Shown in pieces: positions 36,436-45,014 of a DNA stretch of 64,000 bases. Origin of the DNA: JAWPMT01 sp965227935 (GTDB lineage Bacteria > Bacteroidota > Bacteroidia > Cytophagales > Cyclobacteriaceae); assembly GCA_965227935.1 (NCBI GenBank), contig CBDDGS010000019.1, positions 1,798,001-1,862,000 on the forward strand. The letters are read 5' to 3'. A program made the position numbers and the translations under genes. Under the pieces are notes generated by a model, which saw nothing but the letters and a program-made list of their open reading frames with translations, ran no database searches and was not told where the DNA came from. Numbering within the stretch: the first letter of the stretch is position 1; every line of letters begins with the position of its first letter.

Positions 36436-36858
36436 CTAATGTGGCAGTCTTCTGCGCAGCAACCCGTACACATAGGTGCCCAGAATTGCCGACAACATAA
36501 CAACAGCAAAAACGGTCATGCCATTCCCCAATAAGATGAACATTGGCCCTGGACATGCGCCTGTCAAAGCCCATCCGATGCCAAATACTATTCCACCTAT
36601 GAGATATCTCGGGATGCTGAAATGCTTTGGGTTGATCACTATGGGCTCACCATCGATGGACTTGAGGCCACCGCGCTTGAGCAGTTGGATAATCAAAATG
36701 CCCAAAACAACAGCGGAACCAATCACGCCATACATGTGAAAAGACTGGAACCGGAACATCTCGTAAATCCGATACCAGGAGATGATTTCGGCTTTGGCCA
36801 ACGTGATCCCGAATATCACACCGATGACCAGGTACCGGAGAAATTTCATTGTGTTCAT
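36436..36858 (-). CDS. DUF6691/YedE-half sulfur transporter subunit
   Basis: A 140-residue membrane protein with about four helices. The conserved loop GIGWALTGACPGP holds the single Cys expected to pass sulfur atoms in YeeE/YedE-type thiosulfate or sulfane transporters. It is the second half of a transporter whose other half is encoded just upstream; the stop of that gene is two bases before this start. Full-length YeeE carries both halves in one chain, while split pairs like this are common in Bacteroidota and Proteobacteria. The start may be the first Met or the Met three codons later (MKFLRYLV). Confidence 0.88.
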   Translation of the reverse strand: MNTMKFLRYLVIGVIFGITLAKAEIISWYRIYEMFRFQSFHMYGVIGSAVVLGILIIQLLKRGGLKSIDGEPIVINPKHFSIPRYLIGGIVFGIGWALTGACPGPMFILLGNGMTVFAVVMLSAILGTYVYGLLRRRLPH

Positions 36859-36860
36859 TC

Positions 36861-37436
36861 TTACATCGACAATAAAGAGGGTAGCACCAAATACGTAACA
36901 AATAATCCGCCGATGAAAAAGCCGATCACGGCGATGAGAGACGGCAACTGCAAATCACTCAATCCACTAATGGCATGCCCCGAGGTGCACCCGCCAGCAT
37001 AACGAGTCCCGAAGCCGACCATGAATCCGCCGACTACCAACATGAGGAAGCCCCGTAGGGAAAAAAGTGCGTCCCAGGAGAACAAAGTACTCGGCGCAAG
37101 GGAGCTCCCTGGGTTCTCAATGCCGTACGCCTCTAGCTCCAGGATCGTCGTTTCGGAGATATTCACCTCACCGGAGGGAGTGAGATACAAATGGGTAAGG
37201 ACACCGCCAATCACTAGTCCTGCAGCGAATACCAGGTTCCACATTTGGGACCGCCAATTGAAGTCAAAGAACTCACAATTCTTTCCCGCGCCCATGATTG
37301 AGCAGACTGTTCTGAGATTAGCAGAGATACCAAAAGTACTACCGAGGAAAAGCAGTGAAAACATGACAAGGGCGATGATCGGGCCAGCTACGTACCACGG
37401 CCACGGCTGACTGATAAATTGGATCACATCGTTCAT
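36861..37436 (-). CDS. YeeE/YedE-family sulfur transporter subunit
   Basis: A 191-residue membrane protein with about five helices. The sulfur-relay Cys is in RYAGGCTSGHAISGL; a second Cys is in LRTVCSIMGAG with KNCEFF after it. YeeE (TsuA) proteins import thiosulfate by relay through such Cys residues, and YedE-type pairs are proposed to move sulfane sulfur. It is the first gene of a four-gene operon (YeeE, DUF6691, HMA, rhodanese) under operator site 3. Whether sulfur moves inward or outward is not visible. Confidence 0.9.
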   Translation of the reverse strand: MNDVIQFISQPWPWYVAGPIIALVMFSLLFLGSTFGISANLRTVCSIMGAGKNCEFFDFNWRSQMWNLVFAAGLVIGGVLTHLYLTPSGEVNISETTILELEAYGIENPGSSLAPSTLFSWDALFSLRGFLMLVVGGFMVGFGTRYAGGCTSGHAISGLSDLQLPSLIAVIGFFIGGLFVTYLVLPSLLSM

Positions 37437-37466
37437 TAAGTAGTATTATTTGATTCAAGTACTTAC

Positions 37467-37510
37467 CAAATGTAAAAAGTCGAAAAGCCGGGTTTCGTAA
37501 CAAATGTTAC
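37467..37510 (-). promoter_or_regulatory. Promoter with CRP/FNR-type operator for the YeeE operon (site 3)
   Basis: The palindrome GTAACAAATGTTAC at 37497-37510 is followed on the minus strand by TACATTTG at 37467-37474, an exact TAnnTTTG box. The centre-to-box distance is 36.5 bases, identical to sites 1 and 2. A leader of about 25-30 bases to the ATG at 37436 is expected. Confidence 0.82.
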
Positions 37511-37589
37511 ACGGAGCTGCAGGAAATGGCCCTTTCCGTTACAGATGATTGGCAATGATCACGCTGGTTCGGCGCTGGAATCAGGCAGA

Positions 37590-37620
37590 GAATAAACAGG
37601 CTGCGTATGACCTGTTTGAA
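37590..37620 (-). terminator. Possible terminator after the glycerate kinase gene
   Basis: AAACAGG (37594-37600) and CCTGTTT (37611-37617) form a seven-base stem with a ten-base loop just after the stop at 37626 on the minus strand. The tail is only moderately T-rich, so this is a weak call. Confidence 0.35.
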
Positions 37621-37625
37621 TCTTG

Positions 37626-38726
37626 TTAGGATAGGTATTGGGCTATGCGCTGCTGTACCAGACTGGCAGCGTGGGTCATGCTGTATTCAACGGAATGGTC
37701 TTCAGATTTGACTTTGAGCACTTCCAATACCTGGAGTTGCTGCCATTCTTCTCTATTGAGCGAACTATCTCCGCAAATGACGACTACTGGTACCTTGACT
37801 GTCCTACATCGCTTGCAGACGCCATGCACGACCTTCCCTTGCAGGGTCTGTTCGTCGAGTTTTCCTTCGCCGGTGATGACCAAATCTGCGCCATTCAATA
37901 GATCGTCAAAGTTCGTTTGATTCAGGATTGTGTCGATCCCACCCTGTATCACGCCACCAAGTAATCCCATGGCACTTACACCAATGCCGCCTGCTGCCCC
38001 ACTTCCGGGAATCTTCGATATATCGCTGCCACAGTGACTAGAAATGATACTGGCAAAGTGTTTCATGCCTGCCTCCAGTTGGTTGATCTCTTCTTCAGTG
38101 GCACCCTTTTGCGGCCCATACTGCCTGGTGGCTCCCTCCGGCCCGAGAAGGACATTTTGCACGTCTGTGACAATCGTCAGCCTGAAATCCAATGAACCAT
38201 TGGGCGGTTCGATCCTCGCAACATGCTCAAGGTTGCCACCGATGGGCTGTAGTGAACGTCCCTGTCCGTCAAGAAACCGGTATCCCAACCCATGAGCCAT
38301 TCCCATACCCCCGTCATTTGTGGCACTCCCTCCGACGAAAAGATACATCTTCTTCACACCGGCATCTATTGAGTGCCTCATCAGCTCGCCCACGCCTACA
38401 GAACTGGTGTTGACGGCTGACCTCTCTGAAGGTTGGAGTAACTGCAGACCGGAGGATTGGGCCATTTCTACGTACGCAACATCACCTGATCTACCGTAAA
38501 CGGCCTGGGTCGAACGGAACAATGGGTCGTGTACGGTCACCTCGACAATATCCAAACCGAGGCTGTCGATCAGTATTTCCAGGGAGCCCTCTCCCCCATC
38601 TGCCAACGGGAGCATTTCTACCTTGGCGTCTGGTTGGCTGTCGAGGATGCCACGCCGGGTGGCTTCGCATACTTCGCGGGCCGTTAACGATCCCTTGAAC
38701 TTGTCAGGTGCTACGACGATTTTCAT
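37626..38726 (-). CDS. Glycerate kinase (GarK/GlxK type)
   Basis: A 366-residue cytoplasmic kinase that phosphorylates D-glycerate, giving 2-phosphoglycerate in the GarK/GlxK family. The start MKIVVAPDKFKGSLTA and LPLADGGEGSLEIL are diagnostic, as are GGSATNDGGMGMAHGLGY and GSGAAGGIGVSAMGLLGG and the later LVITGEGKLDEQTLQGK. Length is normal. The ATG overlaps the acetyltransferase stop by four bases, and the gene ends the operon that also holds a GH63-type hydrolase and a symporter. This suggests that its glycerate comes from hydrolysis of a glycosylglycerate rather than from glucarate or glyoxylate. Confidence 0.95.
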   Translation of the reverse strand: MKIVVAPDKFKGSLTAREVCEATRRGILDSQPDAKVEMLPLADGGEGSLEILIDSLGLDIVEVTVHDPLFRSTQAVYGRSGDVAYVEMAQSSGLQLLQPSERSAVNTSSVGVGELMRHSIDAGVKKMYLFVGGSATNDGGMGMAHGLGYRFLDGQGRSLQPIGGNLEHVARIEPPNGSLDFRLTIVTDVQNVLLGPEGATRQYGPQKGATEEEINQLEAGMKHFASIISSHCGSDISKIPGSGAAGGIGVSAMGLLGGVIQGGIDTILNQTNFDDLLNGADLVITGEGKLDEQTLQGKVVHGVCKRCRTVKVPVVVICGDSSLNREEWQQLQVLEVLKVKSEDHSVEYSMTHAASLVQQRIAQYLS

Positions 38727-39334
38727 GTGTTACTCGTTGCGCTCATGCGAATTTCCATGTTTTGACGGACAGCGTCTACCCATTCCTCCCGTAAGAGGCT
38801 GAACAAAATGATATCAGCCCTACCGTGACCTTCATCCGGCAAGAAGCTCCTGAGGGTGCCTTCTTCTCGACACCCCAACTTCCGTAGAGCAGCGAGGCTT
38901 CGAATATTTCCGCTATGGACGCCAAAGCCGATCCTCGCAGCCATTAACTCCTCGAAGATCCATTCGAACAGGAGAAATTTACAGTGGACATTCAGTCCTG
39001 TTCCCCAAACCGATCTGTCGTACCATGTATAGCCAAGGCGCACATTCTGCAGGGATGAATTAATCTCATAAAGTCGCGTAGTGCCAACAAATCGATCACA
39101 CTGCTTATCAAAAACGACGAATGGATAAGCCAGTCGGGCTGCCCGTGAGCGGATGGCATCACGTACATATTGCTTGAACCCATCCGTGTGACTGCCATCT
39201 TCCAGCAGGTACTCCCAAACCTGAGGATCGGAGCCCGCTACTTCCAGCGCAGGCAAATGCTCCTCGGCAAGAGGAACAAGCCGCACCCTCTCATCTTCAA
39301 GGGTATGATCCTGCAAATAATCAAAAACGATCAT
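38723..39334 (-). CDS. GNAT-family acetyltransferase (RimJ/RimL-like)
   Basis: A 203-residue cytoplasmic enzyme with the RimJ/RimL type of GNAT fold. RVRLVPLAEEHLPAL is the usual first strand and helix, RSVWGTGLNVHCKFLLFEW contains a degenerate acetyl-CoA loop, and SGNIRSLAALRKLGCREEGTLR is the typical C-terminal motif. The substrate is unknown. It lies 15 bases after the symporter and overlaps the glycerate kinase start, so it belongs to the same operon, but its role in glycoside use is unclear. Confidence 0.85.
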   Translation of the reverse strand: MIVFDYLQDHTLEDERVRLVPLAEEHLPALEVAGSDPQVWEYLLEDGSHTDGFKQYVRDAIRSRAARLAYPFVVFDKQCDRFVGTTRLYEINSSLQNVRLGYTWYDRSVWGTGLNVHCKFLLFEWIFEELMAARIGFGVHSGNIRSLAALRKLGCREEGTLRSFLPDEGHGRADIILFSLLREEWVDAVRQNMEIRMSATSNT

Positions 39335-39349
39335 GGCATGACGCCGGAC

Positions 39350-40915
39350 TTAAAACCAGTACTTGATGGTCATACTGACTACCACCATCAAAATGAAGGA
39401 AGCAATCAGAATCAAGACATGCTGTCGATTCACTTCAAGCGATGTGTCTGCCTTTTCAACAGCTTCCCCGTTCGTTCCCATCACTGCAGCGCCAAGGAAT
39501 GCCACACCTGCGGTGATCGCCGCTCCGATGAAGTTCCACCAGAACCAGAACAAATTATCTCCTACAACCAGCCACAGATAGATATTGACACCAACACCGG
39601 CAATGAGCCCGAAATTCATTGGTCGGGCCTTGATCTTCTTGAAGCGAACAGCAATGATGAATGTCGCCAGAATCGGTCCATAGAATACAGAGCCAATCTT
39701 GTTGATGGCTTCGATTACCGTATCGGCAATATTTCCAGCATAGAACGCCAAGACAATACAGACGATCCCCCAAAACAGGGAAGTCATTTTAGAAAACCTG
39801 GTGTACGTCTGATCAGAAACATTTTCCCGGAAGGACAAGAGGTCCTCCGTACTTACCGCACTCAGTGAGTTGATGGCTGAACTGAGGGACGACATGGCTG
39901 CCGAGAGGATCGCAACAATGAGCAACCCAATAATACCATGAGGCAGATAGTCCCTGATATAGATGGGGATCATCAGGTCTACCCGATCCCCTGGTATCTT
40001 GGCCGCAAACTCTGGCGTGAGATAGACAAAAGTCCCCAACACGAGGCCCATCAGGCAGTACAGGAGTGTGATTGGAAAACGTAGCACACCATTGAAGAGG
40101 AGCGTCTTCTGAACCGTCTGATAGTCCTTGGCAGACAACAGCCTTTGCACTTGCGACTGATCTGTCCCATAGTACGAAGCATACAGGCAAAATCCACCAA
40201 ATACCATAGGGAAGAACCCGAACTCTCCATCACCTCCAATGCCAAGAATGCTGAAATCGACGGCATTGAGCCTGGCAGCATCCACGTTGGCTGTCAACTG
40301 CTCCCATCCCCCGAGATAACTCCATCCAGTGCCCATGCAGATCACGATACCTATCAACAGAATGATCATCTGGATCATGTCCCCATAGACGACTGCCTTC
40401 ATACCCCCCTGGTAGGCGTAGATCAAAGTGATCACCCCGATGACCAGAATAGTCTGCCAAAACGGAATATCCAAAATACTCATCAGGATCAGTGCAACGG
40501 CATAGACCATCACCGCCGTTCCGAAGGATCGGCTTACCTGGAACACTAGGCTGATAAGCAGACGCGTGGATTTGTCAAATCTCTTTTCAAGGTATTCGTA
40601 GATACTGACGACGCCGGCCCGATAAAGTCTCGGGAGCAAAAACACCGACAGGAATATCATGGCAAGGGGCACCCCAAATTCGAAGCTCAACCACTGCATG
40701 CCCCCGTTCTCGCGCATGCCGACAAATGCGGGTGCTGATATGAAACTGATCGCCGAGAGCTGTGTTGCCATGACGGACAAACCCAGTGGCAGCCAACCAA
40801 ACGACTTACCACCCAGAAAGTAATCGGATTTGCCCTTCTGATTTTTGAAGAGACTACCAAGGAACAGAAAGCCTATTGAGTAGACGGCAACAATCACATA
40901 GTCTAGCCAATTCAT
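39350..40915 (-). CDS. Sodium:solute symporter (SSS family)
   Basis: A 521-residue inner-membrane transporter with about 13-14 helices. GKSFGWLPLGLSVMATQLSA and ISFISAPAFVG near residues 35-65 match the sodium/substrate site region of SSS proteins, and GLLIVAILSAAMSSLSSAIN is the conserved central helix. The family imports sugars, amino acids or organic acids with sodium. It is encoded four bases after the GH63-type hydrolase. I infer that it brings in the glycosylglycerate, or the glycerate or sugar released from it. The C-terminus has one more helix, as in SGLT-like members. Confidence 0.92.
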   Translation of the reverse strand: MNWLDYVIVAVYSIGFLFLGSLFKNQKGKSDYFLGGKSFGWLPLGLSVMATQLSAISFISAPAFVGMRENGGMQWLSFEFGVPLAMIFLSVFLLPRLYRAGVVSIYEYLEKRFDKSTRLLISLVFQVSRSFGTAVMVYAVALILMSILDIPFWQTILVIGVITLIYAYQGGMKAVVYGDMIQMIILLIGIVICMGTGWSYLGGWEQLTANVDAARLNAVDFSILGIGGDGEFGFFPMVFGGFCLYASYYGTDQSQVQRLLSAKDYQTVQKTLLFNGVLRFPITLLYCLMGLVLGTFVYLTPEFAAKIPGDRVDLMIPIYIRDYLPHGIIGLLIVAILSAAMSSLSSAINSLSAVSTEDLLSFRENVSDQTYTRFSKMTSLFWGIVCIVLAFYAGNIADTVIEAINKIGSVFYGPILATFIIAVRFKKIKARPMNFGLIAGVGVNIYLWLVVGDNLFWFWWNFIGAAITAGVAFLGAAVMGTNGEAVEKADTSLEVNRQHVLILIASFILMVVVSMTIKYWF

Positions 40916-40919
40916 AGTG

Positions 40920-42197
40920 TTAGGTTTTAATCAGGTCCAATATAAGGCTTGCCGACCAGGAAAAGTCTGTTCCACCATAAGCCTCTTTTTCACTGGTGTC
41001 TACCGGGTAGTACTCTCGTAGCCCATAGCGCTCAACCATTTCGAGCGTTCTCCCCTTCAGACTTTCGGCCTCTGCCTCAAACCCATACTTCACGAGACCC
41101 AGCCAGACCATGTAGTTCATATTGATCCAAATAGGGCCTCTCCAGTACTTTTTGCGCTCATATAGGGTATGTGTATGATCGAAAGACGGTATGCCGTACA
41201 ATGTATCAAATCGCTGCAGGTGGTCCGTCAGCCTACGGGCCTGTTGTTCATTGGGCACTCCACCAAACAATGGCAAGAAGGATGCAGCCCCTGTGAGTGG
41301 TATTTGCTCGCTACTCAGCAGGTCAAAGGGATAGTAAAAGCCATCTTCTTCGCTCCACATCAGTTCGTTGAAGGTCTTCTTGCCTTGCTGAAGCCTGGCC
41401 TCCAGGCCATCCACCTCGCATCCTAGTGCAGGCCCAAGGCGGAGCATACTCTCCGTAGAGGCCAGAAGTAAGCTATTGAAGGCAAGGTCGTGGATCTGAA
41501 AAGGAAAGTCGTCCGGGCATGCCTCGTACTTGTGGCGCTGGAGTGTGAGCAACAGCCAAAGGTATCGTCGGTATTCCTCATCGGACGGACGGGTTTCTTC
41601 GGGATTCTCCACCGCCTTCACGTCTTTGCGGTTGAGCTCGATGGATACGAGTTCGGCAGCATCAATTCTTTGCAAGGCATGGTCCCACCATGGGGAATTA
41701 TCCATGCCTGTTTCCCAATTGTGCCAGATCGATATCAAACTGTTTTGCCGTGTGTCTCTGACGTCATAGAGGTATCGATGGTAGTGTACCAGCTTTTTAA
41801 AGAGACTAGTAAGCCTGGGCGTCGGCCCCGTCTTCTCGAAGATCCGTTCGAGCACATAGCCGTGAATGGGTGGTTGTGAGATGCCGGTCGTCCTCAAGTG
41901 CTTGGGCGAGTGCTCAGATACGTGGGAGTTCCAATAGTCTGCCGATGGAAAGTATTCGGCATCCAGGCCCTCCTCATTGTGGAAAATGATGTGGGGAAGG
42001 AAGCCATTGTCCCATTGCCCGAGGAATAGGTGCTCCATCTCCTGAAGGGCTTTCTCCGGATCCATGTGCAGGTATCCCAGCGCAATGAAGCCAGAGTCCC
42101 AATTCCACTGAAAAGGATAAAGATGGGGACTGGGAACAGTATACCCTCCTCGCCAATTGCTGTTCAGAACGCGTTCACACTCTTTTTGAATGTCCAT
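40920..42197 (-). CDS. GH63-type hydrolase, candidate glucosyl- or mannosylglycerate hydrolase
   Basis: A 425-residue (alpha/alpha)6-barrel enzyme with no signal peptide, so it is cytoplasmic. The N-terminus YPFQWNWDSGFIALG and the motif NWETGMDNSPWWD (Asp166 is the likely general acid) match the compact GH63 group that includes mannosylglycerate and glucosylglycerate hydrolases, rather than the large glucosidase I. ERKKYWRGPIWINMNYM and EAYGGTDFSWSA line the catalytic site; I do not assign the base. The compact size and lack of export fit an intracellular enzyme for a small solute. Its operon encodes glycerate kinase, which would use the glycerate released. GH37 or related trehalase-like activity is an alternative. 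Confidence 0.85.
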   Translation of the reverse strand: MDIQKECERVLNSNWRGGYTVPSPHLYPFQWNWDSGFIALGYLHMDPEKALQEMEHLFLGQWDNGFLPHIIFHNEEGLDAEYFPSADYWNSHVSEHSPKHLRTTGISQPPIHGYVLERIFEKTGPTPRLTSLFKKLVHYHRYLYDVRDTRQNSLISIWHNWETGMDNSPWWDHALQRIDAAELVSIELNRKDVKAVENPEETRPSDEEYRRYLWLLLTLQRHKYEACPDDFPFQIHDLAFNSLLLASTESMLRLGPALGCEVDGLEARLQQGKKTFNELMWSEEDGFYYPFDLLSSEQIPLTGAASFLPLFGGVPNEQQARRLTDHLQRFDTLYGIPSFDHTHTLYERKKYWRGPIWINMNYMVWLGLVKYGFEAEAESLKGRTLEMVERYGLREYYPVDTSEKEAYGGTDFSWSASLILDLIKT

Positions 42198-42222
42198 ATT
42201 GTCTTGCTTCTCAAAAGGTATT

Positions 42223-42250
42223 AGGCCAGGCGCGCGATGGCGCCTGACCT
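42223..42250 (-). other. Strong hairpin between the TonB receptor and GH63 genes
   Basis: CAGGCGC (42227-42233) pairs with GCGCCTG (42240-42246), extended by three further pairs past one mismatch, around a six-base loop. On the transcribed minus strand there is no T-run directly after it. It may slow or process the transcript so that the receptor and the downstream enzymes are made at different levels. Confidence 0.5.
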
Positions 42251-42272
42251 TTTTACCGGATGCAAACCTATT

Positions 42273-44870
42273 CTAAAAGTTGAATGTAGCTCTTAAGAAG
42301 AGTCTTCGAGGCAAGATGGGCCGACCTACGAAGAAGTCTCCACCTCCAATTTGGGCATTGCCTTGACGTGGAGAGCCTTCAGTCACTCCATCGGCATCGA
42401 GCAGGTTGAAGACCGAAACGCCCAATCGAAGTGTCTCGGTGGGTCCCAGGTCGATGGTATAACCGGCATCCAATCTCACGATGCCGTAACCTTCCAGTTC
42501 CACCGTATTGGATGTATTAGCAAACTTCTTCCCGATGAAGTTGCTGGAGAGGTTGGCATCAATGCGATTAGCGTCATATGCCAGACCCAACATTCCCATG
42601 ACACGAGGTTGCCTTCTCAGCCAGTTGCCTTCAAGGTCGGGATCGGTCTCATTCTTGGTCAGTTCATGCTGCTGCAGTGTCAGGTTACCAAAAACATTGA
42701 AGCCTGAGGCTATGAAGTAATTGACGTTACCTTCAAGGCCTATTGTCCGCGTGTCTTGGTTCTCCACGTTTTCGACAATGCCCCCGCTGCCATCATTCAC
42801 AAAGTCTACAGTTCGTCGGTCTTGCAAGGTCACGAAGTATCCTGCAAAGTTCGCGGAGAGCTTGCTGGAACCATACTTCACACCAGCTTCGGCTTGTAAG
42901 ATCTTCTCCGTTTCGTAGGACTGAGGTTCGCCAGGGCTTGAAAACTGAACGGAACGAATTTCAGGGAAGAAATAGCCCCGCGAAGCGTTGAGATAAACGT
43001 TCGTTTGGTCTGAGAGCTCGTACAATCCGGCTAAGGCGATGGTGAAGTCCGTAGCTTCGACCTCCCCCTTCTGGAAGGTATTCGAGCCGACGCCAGTCTC
43101 TCGCGTGATGAAGCCTTTGGCATTTTCAACTCGGACACCCACGTCCAGGCTAAACCCATCACCAGCGATCTGGTCGGCGAGGTAGAATGCCGTCTTGCGC
43201 ATCGCATGGTGGCGATTGGATGTTTGATTGCCGCTTATAAAACCACCTACCGAATAGTCCGTCGAGGCACCTGTGACTCGGTCTGTATATGTCAAGCCGA
43301 CCATTCGAGGTGCATTGCTGAAGTCACCGAGGTAATTCCATATCCAGTTGTCGTCACCTGCAGAAGTGTAGGAGTTGAAAGTACCTATGGTCAAGTTGTG
43401 GATACCCATCTGCTTGGAAAGATTGACCTCTCCCACGACTTCTTCCATGGGCCGGTCTCTGTCGAGCACCCGGTTCTGAAACAGCAAGTCAGATCCCGCC
43501 AATTCCACACCACTGTCTACATAAGTGAATGTCACGCTATCAGACTGAGGAAGTCCACGGTCACTGAGGTAGTCAGCCTGTGTCTCGGGGACATTGTGTA
43601 CACCATCTCCATCGAGAAAGAGATTGAACTGATGGGCGTAGCGCGCATACTTGGCCTTAGCTGAGAGTGACCAGTCATTTGCAAACGAGCGCTGAAGGTC
43701 TAGCATGAGATATCCACCCCTTGTTGCTACACCGTTCTCGATGGGCGTTTCGAAGACACCATTGGGTGTGTCGAAGGAAAATTCAGTGGCTTGTCCAGTG
43801 AGCATAGTAAACACCTCTTCCCCATCGTTGCCCGTGGGTCGTGAGTACTCACCGTTGTCGTTTTGCAGTGGATACGGAAGGTAAAATTGTACCTTATCGT
43901 CTATGTATTGCCCGGAGATCTTGAAGGTGCCATTGCCATCCTCAGCGACAGTCTTCAGATTACCTCGAATTTGAACACCCTGGGTACGAAGGTTCGTTTC
44001 TAAAGGCCCTTCATCATAACGGTAGAAACCCGAAACGGCGTAGAACGTGCGATCATTGATTGGACCGGACGCGAGAAATTCCGTCTTCGCTCTTCCTCCC
44101 TCTGCCCACTCCAGGTGAACGACATTCTTAGGATCGATGCTACCGGAGGCACTTGTGTAGTTGATGATGCCCGCTACGGAACCTGCTCCAAATAGCGTCG
44201 AGACTCCACCCCGAACGAATTCCAGGTTTTGAATGCCAATGTCGTTGCGAATGTAAACGTCGTGAGCGGAGGAGTTGAGGCCAAATGCACTGAGCACTGG
44301 CAGTCCATCTACTTGCAACGGCGTAAACTGGTATTGGCCGCCAGATGGCAGTCCTCGAACGAAGACGTTGGAGGCCACCTCACCACCGCCGCCTTCGGCA
44401 TGGATGCCAGGGACTGTCCTTAGGATGTCCGCCTGGCTATTCGCTGTCAGGTTGCTTAGTCCTTTAGCGTCTACTCTCGTCACAGATTGTGGAGAGTTGA
44501 ATAATGATCGCTCCGAGAACGTGGCCGTGACCACCACGGCATCCAGGCCGAAAAGGTCCTCTGTGAGTTGAAAGTCCAGGTTCTGGACATCGCCATTGAC
44601 CTCCACTTGCTGCTCGAGTGGCGAGTAGCCTACGAAAGAGGCTGATACAGTATAGCTGCCATTAGGAACCTCGAAGCTGTAGTTACCATCGAGGTCTGCC
44701 ACCCCGCCCGTAGCAAGTGCAGAGATGTACACCTGCGCACCAGGAAGAGGCTCAGATGTTGTCGCGTCTACAACCGTTCCGGAAATAGTACTATTTTGAG
44801 CCATAGCGAAGGTCGTCAGGGCCACAAATAGCAGGTTCAGTTGGCACTTAAGGTAGATTCGTTTTTTCAT
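42273..44870 (-). CDS. TonB-dependent receptor with carboxypeptidase-like N-terminal domain
   Basis: An 865-residue outer-membrane transporter. A signal peptide (to about residue 24, TFAMAQ) precedes a carboxypeptidase-like regulatory domain (SGTVVDATTSEPLPGAQVYI, to about 110). The plug follows (about 118-235, with QADILRTVPGIHAEGGGGE and GGVSTLFGAGSVAGIIN), then a 22-strand barrel ending in the aromatic residue of RATFNF. The plug resembles FecA-like single receptors, not SusC, and no SusD gene is next to it. It is first in the run leading to GH63, the symporter, the acetyltransferase and glycerate kinase, divergent from an AraC regulator, which suggests it takes up the same small glycoside or its precursor. 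Confidence 0.92.
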   Translation of the reverse strand: MKKRIYLKCQLNLLFVALTTFAMAQNSTISGTVVDATTSEPLPGAQVYISALATGGVADLDGNYSFEVPNGSYTVSASFVGYSPLEQQVEVNGDVQNLDFQLTEDLFGLDAVVVTATFSERSLFNSPQSVTRVDAKGLSNLTANSQADILRTVPGIHAEGGGGEVASNVFVRGLPSGGQYQFTPLQVDGLPVLSAFGLNSSAHDVYIRNDIGIQNLEFVRGGVSTLFGAGSVAGIINYTSASGSIDPKNVVHLEWAEGGRAKTEFLASGPINDRTFYAVSGFYRYDEGPLETNLRTQGVQIRGNLKTVAEDGNGTFKISGQYIDDKVQFYLPYPLQNDNGEYSRPTGNDGEEVFTMLTGQATEFSFDTPNGVFETPIENGVATRGGYLMLDLQRSFANDWSLSAKAKYARYAHQFNLFLDGDGVHNVPETQADYLSDRGLPQSDSVTFTYVDSGVELAGSDLLFQNRVLDRDRPMEEVVGEVNLSKQMGIHNLTIGTFNSYTSAGDDNWIWNYLGDFSNAPRMVGLTYTDRVTGASTDYSVGGFISGNQTSNRHHAMRKTAFYLADQIAGDGFSLDVGVRVENAKGFITRETGVGSNTFQKGEVEATDFTIALAGLYELSDQTNVYLNASRGYFFPEIRSVQFSSPGEPQSYETEKILQAEAGVKYGSSKLSANFAGYFVTLQDRRTVDFVNDGSGGIVENVENQDTRTIGLEGNVNYFIASGFNVFGNLTLQQHELTKNETDPDLEGNWLRRQPRVMGMLGLAYDANRIDANLSSNFIGKKFANTSNTVELEGYGIVRLDAGYTIDLGPTETLRLGVSVFNLLDADGVTEGSPRQGNAQIGGGDFFVGRPILPRRLFLRATFNF

Positions 44871-45014
44871 AGGGTCAGTTTTTTGAATTTTACAATATCA
44901 TCGCGCTGTGAGTATCATATTCTTAAAATACCCATCAATTGACCCTCCAAAATTTGATATTAAATCGACACCCAAATGACGATGTTTTATCCATTACTGA
45001 TACTATTTTGTCAT

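Noticed and set aside
42223..42250. Hairpin read as a transcription terminator after the TonB receptor
   Set aside because: On the transcribed minus strand there is no following T-run; the T-run lies on the other strand, where no gene ends.
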